Origin: Geobacter sp.
Lineage (GTDB): Bacteria > Desulfobacterota > Desulfuromonadia > Geobacterales > Pseudopelobacteraceae
Reading direction: 5' to 3'
DNA: 58,362 bases
NCBI GenBank assembly: GCA_027346925.1
Contig: DAIERH010000002.1
Span: 1-58,362 of the forward strand
The notes beneath the pieces were generated by a model that saw only the letters and a list, made by a program, of their open reading frames with translations, had not been told where the DNA came from and ran no database searches. Shown one piece after another: positions 16,000-26,400 of this stretch. Made by a program: the position numbers and the translations under genes. How positions within the stretch are numbered: position 1 is the first letter of the stretch; every line of letters begins with the position of its first letter.

Positions 16000-16085
16000 G
16001 TGCCGCACCGATTTGGCGTTGTTTTGTCCGGCGATGTGTGGCGGTGCTTGGTGGTGCGAGGAATGGCAAGGCGACGCAAGGAATG
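16000..16085 (+). repeat. 3' degenerate pentanucleotide array (G-first), ~17 units
   Basis: gtgcc gcacc gattt (g) gcgtt gtttt gtccg gcgat gtgtg gcggt gcttg gtggt gcgag gaatg gcaag gcgac gcaag gaatg. Confidence 0.8.
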
Positions 16086-16117
16086 GGCGGGAATTCCCCG
16101 CCCATTAGCCTTTTTTA
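16082..16117 (+). terminator. rho-independent terminator
   Basis: AATGGGCGGG-AATTC-CCCGCCCATT followed by AGCCTTTTTT. Confidence 0.8.
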
Positions 16118-17415
16118 CCGGACTTCAGCCCCACCCCGTATTTGTCCGCCAACTCCAGTTTCTCATCAAGATCATCGAACACATTTGCGTTGAAATCCTT
16201 GCCGATGCAATCTATCTTTTGCGCCGACTCAATGGCCTGCTGCTGAGACTCTTCCAGGGTCGAACCGAAGCCTATCGCTTCTGCCATAAAACCACAGTTA
16301 GATAGGATGGCAAAGAACTGCATGGTTCCGTCTTTCTGTTTGGCTTGGCAAATGTTCCCCATCTTTACCCGTTTCAGATCCTTTTCCTTGACCTCTAACG
16401 GAAGAGTGGTCTGTTCATTCTTGGTGACAGAAGAATGGATGATGATCTCTGAAGCATAAGGCTTTTTCTTGTCATATTCAGGGACTACGGCTTCACCTTT
16501 GGCGACTCCCAAAACCATCGGCCCAAAGTTGGTGTATCGCGCTGAAGATATGCCTGAAGGTGGGCGTCCAGCTCTTTGGCAAGCGTCAATAAAATGCGGT
16601 TTCTTGTCTGGTCCTATCCGCAATTCAGACGACATCATGCCTCTGATGTCGTATTTCGCGTACACTGGCCTCATGGCATTTTCCACCAACAAAACCGGCT
16701 TGGGAAGGTCGTTGAAATCAAGGCTTATGCAACTATACCCCTCGCCTTTGGCCTCAAACCCGTACATGCAATTAGCAAGGTAGTTCCCATTGGTAAAAAA
16801 ACGGTCGCAGCCTGGTTCTACTCCATCCTTGGGGTGTATCGGGTCTTCAATCATAAAGACCTGCTCTTCGCGAAGGAAACCAAGATCGTGCGCCCACTTG
16901 TCCACCGTTGACATGCTGTTAATCCAGTTTTTATGGTGGAACGATTCCAAGACGCCCCTTGCGTTGTTGTCTACCTTGATCCACTTATCTTGTTCAGACT
17001 TGAGCACCTTCACTAGGGATTCAACCCCCGTCACCATTTGGTATTTACCAGTGGGCAGACCACGCCCAGCAAGCACCTTCTTGAACAGACCTCGCTTGCC
17101 CTCAAGGATCTCTCCGTCGCCACAGCCGAAAACCAGTTTCCCGCTACGGCGCAACCGTTCCTGCATATCCCCATTCCCAACGTCGAAGAACACCCATAGA
17201 TCAACACTGTCGTCGTCTTCTTCAAAGCTGTCAATCCTGGTCAGCCCTGGGATTCCTGAGCCAATCATTTGCAGCTCAGGCGTGGAAAACGGCGACACCC
17301 AAGGAGTGAAGTATTCGACGACCCCAAAGTATTCAGCCAAAGCTGCGGCCAGGTGGGTAAAAAGCCCAAGGTCGTAAACACGGACCTTCATTTTGCTATA
17401 GGGTTTCTGGATCAT
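16105..17415 (-). CDS. ATP-grasp-like ligase
   Basis: KRGLFKKVLAGRGLPTGKY...DKWIKVDNN...YAKYDIRGMMSSELRIGPDKKPHFIDACQRAGRPPS. Confidence 0.6.
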   Translation of the reverse strand: MIQKPYSKMKVRVYDLGLFTHLAAALAEYFGVVEYFTPWVSPFSTPELQMIGSGIPGLTRIDSFEEDDDSVDLWVFFDVGNGDMQERLRRSGKLVFGCGDGEILEGKRGLFKKVLAGRGLPTGKYQMVTGVESLVKVLKSEQDKWIKVDNNARGVLESFHHKNWINSMSTVDKWAHDLGFLREEQVFMIEDPIHPKDGVEPGCDRFFTNGNYLANCMYGFEAKGEGYSCISLDFNDLPKPVLLVENAMRPVYAKYDIRGMMSSELRIGPDKKPHFIDACQRAGRPPSGISSARYTNFGPMVLGVAKGEAVVPEYDKKKPYASEIIIHSSVTKNEQTTLPLEVKEKDLKRVKMGNICQAKQKDGTMQFFAILSNCGFMAEAIGFGSTLEESQQQAIESAQKIDCIGKDFNANVFDDLDEKLELADKYGVGLKSGKKG

Positions 17416-17418
17416 GGG

Positions 17419-20400
17419 TTACTCCCTGATAATCTCAAGATATCGCTCTCGCTCTTCCTGCGTCAGCCCCTTAGAGTTGCGGAACTTCTTCCGGAAAGCC
17501 GGTTTCAACTCCTCCACCACGTCACTCGGGGCATTCTCCATGATGTCGGCCAGCTTGTCAATCTGCATACGCTTGACCTTGGCCATATCCAGGGGGAGCT
17601 TGCCCCGCTGGCCCGGTATGTCGGCCTGTAAAATTTGCCACAAGTTGCGCTGTTCACGGGGGATCTGCTCGTCGCCGGCCATGTCCGTCATCTTGGATAT
17701 CCGGCGAAGGTCGGGCGGAACAAGCAGCGACTCGGCGAACTGGCCGCCCCATTGCCCCGCGCTTTCCGCAGTTCGCATCGCCTCGCCCATCCGAACCGGC
17801 TGTTCAAAGAACGGCACCTCCTCAATTACCCCTTTGGCGCCGGCAAACACCCCAGCCGCCGTGCCGTGCTCCTTACCCTTCTCTGCATAGTGGTCCTCCA
17901 CCCGGCGCAGAGTGGCACCAATCTGCAGCACCTCCAGTGCGGGAGTATGCAGAGCCCACCGTGGCATGTCGACACCAAATACCCGGAGCCCGCCGGCCTT
18001 GACATCGTCCTGCTTGCGGCGTTCGCCCTGCTGATAGTAACCACCGATGGAATCTGCGGCCAGGTAGCCAAGGACCAGTACGGCCGCGCCGATGCCCTGC
18101 TTCTTGAGCGCCCTCATCACGTAATCGGCTTCCTCGGGTTTCAGCCCCTCGATACCTTTGGCGCCGATCACCTTGGCGATAGCCTTGGCTCCGCCTGCAG
18201 CATAGGACAGCGTTTCCGCCACAAAGTTCGTCGGGATCTTCACAATTGGCATGACCATTTGCAGACCGGTAGCCGCCGCCCGGCCGCCAGTCCCTTTGTG
18301 CCGGGCATAGTTGATCAGCATCCGGTACGCCGTCACCATGGCGTTGTCCTGCATGAAGATTGCCCGGTTGGCGTCGACATACGATTCAGCAAACAGAGTC
18401 GCCTGCGTCACCGGGTCGGACACGTCATAGCCGTTCTTCATGTACCACTCGGTGCGTTTCTGCAGCGACCGATTGAACTCGGCACGCTTAGGCATAATCT
18501 TGAGTGCCCCGTGGATGTGACCGAAGAACTCGATAGCCTCGGGCGGCAGATCGTGCTTTTTGCCGTAGAGTCGATCCAGTTCGCCCCGGCCGGTCTTGAT
18601 CACGTCCCAGGCGTCCATGTAGGTCTGTTTGGCGAACCACTGCCGCATGGCCGCAGCCTCAGCCCGGACGTTCAGCCCGCCACCCTCTCGGGGCGCCTTG
18701 GCTGCAATGCGTGAAATGTACGGGGTATGCGACAGAACACCACCCACCAACTCTTCCAGCGGCGTGGTGATCTGCCGCAGAGACGCCGCCGTGGTGAGTT
18801 TGCCGATGGTCTGGGCCCCGGAGAGGATCACCGCTCGGCGCCACTTCACCAGCCAGTCAAGCCCCCTCTGCGCCGCCGTCCGGTTGGCCAGTTCCTGCTT
18901 GCGGATCTCCGTGTTGATGGCTTCCTTCAGCCGCTCCGTCTCGGCCTTCAGTCGGATAGCTTCCGGGTCCATCTTCAGCACGCGTCGGGCCGACTTCTCG
19001 TAGTTGCCCGTGTTCAGCATCTCCTGCAGGTCAGCAATCCGCTTCATCGTCCGGGTCTTGTACGCCTTCAATGCAACCTGTTCCGGGTCAACGGCGGGCT
19101 TTGCGTCCCGCTGCATCTGCTTGTACTGTTCGGCTAGGGCGTCCCGGCGGTCACGGAGTGCCTTCAGTTCGGGCGTCTCGGGAGTCGCAGATGTCTTTTT
19201 GCCAGGCGCTAAGTCGTTTTCCTTGATCCTCCGTGTGTATTCGTCTAGAGACCGCTGTGCGGCATCAGTTGCGGCTTTTACTTGCCGTTCAGTGTCAGCC
19301 ATGAATTTCTTGAGTTGCTGCATTTCTGGCGATTCATCAGGAACTTGCTTCTTCTGCATTTCCTGGTAGGCCTTGCGGAGTTCGTCTCGTTTGGAGCGGA
19401 GACCATCTCTTTTCTTCCGGAGTGCTTGTAGCTCGGGTGTCTCGGGAGGAGTGCTTGTTTTCGGATGTGGCAAGACATCACGGGTCTTTATTTGTCGGTC
19501 GAGTTCTGTAATCGACTTCTCCACCGCATTCGTGGCGATCCTCACCCGCTGCTCGTCGGAGAGCCCCGGTTTGCCCTCGATGTCCTCCAGGGCCTTCTTC
19601 AGCCGGTCCCGTTCGGCCTTCAGCGCGTTGGCCTCTTCGTCGTACTTGAGCCCGATCTTCTTCGGCGTCTTTTTGCCGGTCTTGATCTGCTCGGTGATGT
19701 CGTGAATCTGGTTCCGCAGTCGGGTCTTGGCCGCGTCCAGGGAAGTCTTCCACTGCTCTTCCGGCGTCCGGGTCGACTGGCTGTCAATGCCACTGGCTTT
19801 CATCGCCTCCTTGACCTGGTGCTGCAGGTCGCGGACGGTATCGGAAACCGGGTCACGCTGGAGCCCGGAATGGAGCGGGGGCTGGCCGGCTTCGGCATCC
19901 TCCAGGGCGGAAATCAGCCGCATCTGCCGGCGGGCCTCCCGCATTTCGACCTGGATTTCCTCCTGGCTCATCTTGTAGGAGTGTCCATAGCCGGAGATGG
20001 CGTCCCGGATGTCCCGCTTCTCCAGGTCCGGAATGTCCTTCAACTCTTCGTAGATGTCGTCAATGATGGCCTTGGCGTCGGTGATGCCGGCGATCACCCG
20101 GTTGCGGGCCATTTCCGCTAGGACCACCACTGCTTCCGGGTCGAAGTTCATAGTCAGTTTGTTGGGGGAGAGGATCGACCGGAGTTTCCCAGCCAGTGAC
20201 TTGAATTCCGTGTCCATCGATTTGCGGGCAACGGCCTTCTCTCCGGCCCGCTGCCTCCGGGGGGCGCTGGCTTCCTCGTTGTGGATCTTCGTGACCTTGC
20301 GCTGCGCCTCCAGTTCGGCTATCCGCTCCTCATGTGCCTTGGATTTCGCCATGGCCTCGTCAAGTTGCTTCGTCAGCGCCTCAATCTTGGTGCGGACGGC

Positions 20401-23400
20401 TTCCGGTATCTCCGGCTTACCGATGGCCACCCGTACCCGCTGGATCGACCGCGCCAAGGAGTAATCCTCGGCAATCATCATCTTGCGGGCGGCCAGGCCC
20501 AGCCCCTGTTCGTAACCTGTGCGCCGGGCGGCCTCATCGTTGGTGTTGATGTCGTCTTCGATCTTGGCCAGCCGCTGCCGGTTCTCTGCCAGGGATACCT
20601 GGTCGCCGGCTGCGGTCGCCTTCTCGATCTGCTCCATGACGGCCACATGGTCGTTCTGTAGCCTCATGCGGTCATAGATCAGCGTCACCGACTCCTCAGC
20701 GGACAGGGCGCGGGGCTTCTCTGCCAGTGACGCAGCCAGAAGTCGGGGGTCTACCTGGCCAGAATCCACCAAGGCTTTCCCTCTCTCGAACGCATCCCCG
20801 AATGTGCGCCGGGTTTCGACCTCAACCGGTGACTTGCCGATGGTGTCCCGTTCCTCTTCGGTGACATCGTTCTTGATGCCCGTGGTCCGCTGCTGAGAGG
20901 TCGGCTTGACCGACAGGGGGATGACGTTGCTCTTCTCCGGCCGGATCTGCTTGGCCAGTTCGTCGGCCCGGGCGAGCCACTTCAGGGCGGTTTCCTCGTC
21001 GCCCCTGGTCACCGCCTCGTCGGCCTTGTCGAGGAATTCGTTGTGGCGCCGGATCAGTACCTTGCGAAGGTCATCGCCTTCGGTGGAGCCACGCTCGTTG
21101 CCGACTATGCGCTTGACGTTCTCCCAGGTCGCTTGAATCAGCCCTTTGAAACGGTCCCACAGGTCGCCCAACTTCTCCTTCATGGAGCGGGTGAAGTCCT
21201 GGTATTTGCGGGCACCATCCTCGTAAGCGGCACGGCCTATGGCTTCCAGGTGGGGCATGGCTTCCCGGCCGGATTTGGCGAGTTTGGTGAGTTCCTTCAG
21301 TGCAAGAGGGACAACGGAGGTGATGTCGTAGAGTTCGGTGCCTTTGGGTGTCTGGTGATTGGCTGTCTCGCCTTTCGGTACCTTTAGCGCCTTCATCTCT
21401 GCCGAAAGCGTATGCTCTCTGACCGGCATAACGACCGCCACCGGCCCACCGTTCTCATAGAACAGCACCGGACCCTGTTTGTTGCCGTCGGCATATATCT
21501 CGGCGTTCGGATAGTGCTGTTTGGCATACAGGAAATAATCCTGGTCCACGTATACGTCGGGCTTGCCTTCGACTCTCAGTCGGGCATACGCCTTGTCCGC
21601 CGTGTCGATAGGGTTGCCAGATACGGCCAGCACTTCGCCGTTCTTGCCACCGGCACCAGCCGTGCCGTGCCCGACAAAATCTATATTCTCCACCCTGTCC
21701 AGATTCTTCTTGTCTGGAAGCATCCGGCTTATATCGGGTGGGTTGGCTTTCCATGCTTCATTGCGCTCGTTTACCGTCTTGTCCTTGGACGGCTTTATCT
21801 TGATCTGCGGTTCGCCTTTCACCATGAGATGTCCGGTACCGTGCCACGTTCCCAACTCACCAGTGAAGACCCCAGCCCCTTCCAGTGGGGGGGGCTTCAC
21901 TGTCGTCTGCTTCGGCAGGTTCCCGTATCCGGTTGACTTCGCCTGGGCTTTCTCGGCAGAGGGGAACAGCGTTTCAACCTGCTTCTTGAAGTTCTGGAGT
22001 GCATTCTTGGAGTTGTAAACCTCGAACGTCCCATCGTCAGGGACATGGATTGTCACATAGGCGCTGGCATCGCGGAGTGCCTGTTGTGCTGCCTTTATCT
22101 GTGGCGTAACCCTCTTCATATCAGCATCGGCAACATCATGAGCCGATTGGAATTGGGCTATCATCTCCTGCCGGCGTTCGGGTGTGCTATCCTGGAAATA
22201 CTGAGGATCTTTCCAGAGGTTGAGTTTTGTTCCAGCCTCATCTTTGCGATTGTGAGCATCGGTCAGGGCTCCGCGCAAGTCGCCCAGTTCATTTTGTAGC
22301 TTCATCCGCTCGGGAGTCGGTGCGTCCGGTGCCTCCTTGATTGCATCCTCAATGTTCGCCAAAAGGTACTTCTTCTGTTCCTTGAGGGGCGTTCCTTCCT
22401 TTTTGGCGGTCTTGACGGCTTCGGCCACCACCTCTGCCGGCGTATCCTGCCCCGTCACCCTGGCGGCTTCGTAGTCGGCGCGGGCCTTCCGCGTCTCAAT
22501 GTACCGGGCAAGGTCCATTTTCTCCTGACCGGCGGCCCGTGCCCCTTCATTCGACACTGCCGCCGCAGTCCGCCGCCCACCGCCGTTGAACTCCCGTTCC
22601 CCGGCTTTCTGCAACGATGCAATCTCACCACCCAGCCGTTCAAGGCGCTCCTCCAGTTCAGGGACGGACATTTTGCCGTAACGTCTTTCAAGTTCGGCGT
22701 CCTGTTTGGCGGTCGCTTTGTCAAACCGCTGTTGCTTGGTCAGCCGCTCAGATTCGGGCATCTTGTCATAGGCTGCGCTGGCCCGTTCAATGGCGTCCTC
22801 TTTGGTGTTGGCCGTGAAGAAATTACCCTGTTCGTGGCTGAATTTGTACTTCCACAGGTCGTTACGGGGGTCGTGGTAGAGCAGGCCAGCGTCGATTAAC
22901 GTGTCCTCGCTTACCTCGGATTTCTGAGACATGGCTGACTGTTCCGGCTCCATATCTTGCACCCGCGTGAAATACTCCTCCACCGCCGCGTCGGTCCCCT
23001 TGACCGTCCTGGGCAGTTTCTCCCCGGTCCGGCTGGCGAACTCGGCTCGGAGCCCCTTGTTGTCCATGTGCAGGAGGTCTTTCATCCCGGCGATGTCGCG
23101 GGCGTCCCATGCGGCGTTGAATTTCTCCTGGGCCTTGGGGTGCAGGGCGGTGAACTCAGGGGCGGGCTGTTTGGTCGGTTTCTCCGGGCGGGTGGTGCCG
23201 TCCATGCGGAGGGGGGCGGGCTTCTCGTTCAATGAACCAGATTCTTCCCCCTTCTCCATCTCGATCAGCCTTGCATTCGCCCCAGTCGTCCGCAACTGCG
23301 TCCGGTCCGTAAACGTCCCTTCCGGCAGCTTCTCTTCACTGGCCCCGTTGTCCTCCAGCCACTGTTTGAACTCAGCGTGCTTCTTCTGGTTCCCGAAAGA

Positions 23401-26400
23401 ACCCTCCCCGACGATGGCCACCAGCTTCCCGCCGGGCTTCAGCAACTCGTAAGCGTGCCTTACATGTTCGATGTCGGCGGAAAATGGCGGATTAAGTATT
23501 ACCGAATCGTATATTGCCCCCGGCTCGTAGTCCAAGAAGTCCCGGCCAACCAGGTTGAAGCCCTTCGCCTCCAACACCTCCCGGAGCGGTTCCGAAATCT
23601 CAGCCACGTCCACGTCGGCGCCAGTGTCCCGCATCTTCTCGGCAATGTTGCCAGTCCCGCCGCCGGGCTCCAGCACCTTCATGCCTGGCTTGATCCCGGC
23701 CCGCTCCACCATGTCAGCGGCCACCTCGGGGGGAGTGGGGAAGAAGTCAACGCCCACGTTCTTACCGACCAGTGCCCGTTCAAGCTGCTTTGCCTTGTCG
23801 GCCTTCGGACCCTCGTCTTTGAACTGCAGGTATTCCCGGAGTCCGGCGCGGAGGGTGGGGAGATCCACCAGCCCCATTTTCTGGAGACGCTTGTAGTTCA
23901 CCATCCTGTCGACGGTGTTCTCCACGTCGTACTTGATGTCACGGTTCGTAGTCCCGGCCTTCTTTAAGGCACCTTCCAGCCGTTCTATGTCGACCTGATT
24001 ACGGAACTCCACGCCCCATTCTGGTCCGCCGGGCTCCTTGTACTTCTTCATCAACCAGTCGCCATCACGGACCCCGCCGGGCTTCTGTTGAAGATACTGG
24101 CCGATCTTGCGAAGGTTGTCCCGGTGTGCAGCGGGGTAGGGGTACTCGACATGCTCAATGTCATCGGTATTGGGCGGCCTGTGGCGTTCCTCGGAAACGC
24201 TCCAGCCGTCCTTGCCGTTCTTCTGGAGATTGCGGAACTTGGCCATGTTCAGGATGCTATCCAGCGTCTCCACATGCGTCCCGGCGCTGATCCCTTCGAG
24301 GTGCTTCGCCTCGCCCTCCTGGATAGCCTCTGCAATGTTCCTGATCGTCTTCGCCAGGGCAATCTGCTTGCGGGCGGCATCCTCGGTGCTGTTCGCCTGT
24401 GCGGCACGCTTCGCCGTGTTCGTCAGCCGATCGGCATTCAATACCCCGTTGGCCTTCTCCTCCATGGACTCAGCCAGGGCGGTCAGTCGCTCGGCGGCGT
24501 TCTCCTTCCGCGTCTCCTGCTTCGTCTCGATCCGGTCCTTGACCGCTTCGGTCGCTGCCTCGGTGTCGCCGGTCAGGTACTTCTGGAACGCCTCGGCGTT
24601 CTCCTTGGTCTTGAACTGAAAACCCGGCACGGCACCGCCCTTCGCATAGGACGAGTACCAGCCGCCCAGCCGCTTGGCCGTGGTGTTCCACTCGTTGTAC
24701 ACGTCCCGTTCGACCCGTTCCGCCGTCTTCACCACGAACAGGTCTTCACCGGTCTTCGTGTGCTTCGTCTCCACGATGGACGACTCAACCGTGCCACTGG
24801 CGGCCCGCACTGTCGCCTTGCGTTCGGTCTGCTTGGCCGCTACCTCCTTGTTGTGCTCGGCGTGAAGCTCGTCGTAGAGGTCGCGCTTCTCCTGCGGCAG
24901 GTCCTCGATCTTGTAGCCCAACTGCTTGTACTTCTGGAAGTCCTCCCACGTCTCTGGGTTCTTGATCGCCTTGACGTAGCCCTCCCGGCGCTGGCGGTAC
25001 TCCTCGCGCTGCTGCGCTATCTTCTCAGCGTGGGCCTTCAGGTTTTCCGGCGTGATCCGGTCCACCCGCTTCTGCACCGCCTCGGCCATGGCGTCCTTGC
25101 CCATGCTATAGGAAAGCATACCGTTGCCATCCAGGTAGGCAAAGTCCGTCACCATGTCGTTGTAGACGGCGCTGACGATGGTCGCCTTCTTCTCGCCCTT
25201 GTAGCGGGCGGCACCGAAGCTACCCATACGCTTCAGTAGCTCGGGGATGGTGGACTTGGCCAGTTCGGCCTTGATTGCTTCCTTGTTCTCGCGGAGGGAC
25301 TTGAACGCCTGCTGGACGGTGGCCGGTTCGACTGGCTCACCGTCGGCAAGAACTTTCATGAGGTCGTCATGGGCGGCCGTGGTGTACTGCTCGGGAAGGG
25401 TGTGGGATAGCCTTACTTCTTCTGCTGCGCTTCCGCCTCCAGCTTGTCCAGCACCTGCGTCATCCCGGATGTCTGCGGCTTGTCGTTGGTCGGCTTCTGC
25501 TCTTTCATCAGTTCCTCGACTGTCATTTGCTCCTCCTTCCAGCCATTCCCCTTTGCGGTAGACGACTGTCGCTTTGTTGATCGGCGCCGGAACGGGGCTC
25601 TGGACGTGCAGTGCGTTATCTTTGCCACGTTCGGACGGCACCTGAACAGTAAACTCTCCATGAACGTCAGCCGGCGAGATCCGGTACACAATCAGGTTAT
25701 CGCCATCCTCGGAGTTGTCCAGTACCCGCTTGGCATCCTCCAGGGACGTGGTGAAGGAATGGACCTTGGCGGACTGGCCCTTGGCGAATTGGTGCTTATA
25801 GCCGTCGAAACCGTTGTCCAGCCCGTTGCCGATGCTCTTGATGTTGGCGACCCGGTAAAGATTGCCGTCACCATACTTATCGACATAAGCCTGAATATCT
25901 TGAGCGGTGGCGTGATAATATTTTCCCTTTTCGGCTTTCGAGGGGGTGAGCTTGGCGGTGTCGGCTGGCAATTTCTCCTTGGTGATTGCCTGGGGTTCGA
26001 AGGTGCGCTTTATTTCTCCCCTGCCTGCCTCATCGCCGCCGCTACCGCTTGCCGGTGCGCCTGCTTCCGGCTTTCTGGCTGGCTGTTGCCGATCTTGCCC
26101 GTCTGGTCGAATTTCGCCATCATTTCCCGGATGTTCTGTGACACCACCCGGTTGGATTTGCCCTTCCTCAACGGCATTCTGTACCTCCTCTGTTGCAGCG
26201 TTCAAGTCCTGGCTGTGCAGCTCCCCGGCCGCTCCCTCTCCGTTCTCCTTCACCCATGCGTCGTACAGTTCGGGCTGATTCTGCTTCATCCAGTCCTTGG
26301 CTTCAGCGCGGGTCATGAACTCGCCATCGCCAGCCACAAAGCCGCGCTCGTGGTCTGGACCGATGCCGTTGGCGTCGATTATCTCGGGGTGGGTTGATCC

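Noticed and set aside
17635-25239. Long plus-strand ORFs antisense to the giant gene (e.g. 17635-18714, 24088-25239)
   Set aside because: Mirror-frame artefacts of a GC-rich coding sequence; low-complexity translations with no recognisable domains or RBS pattern
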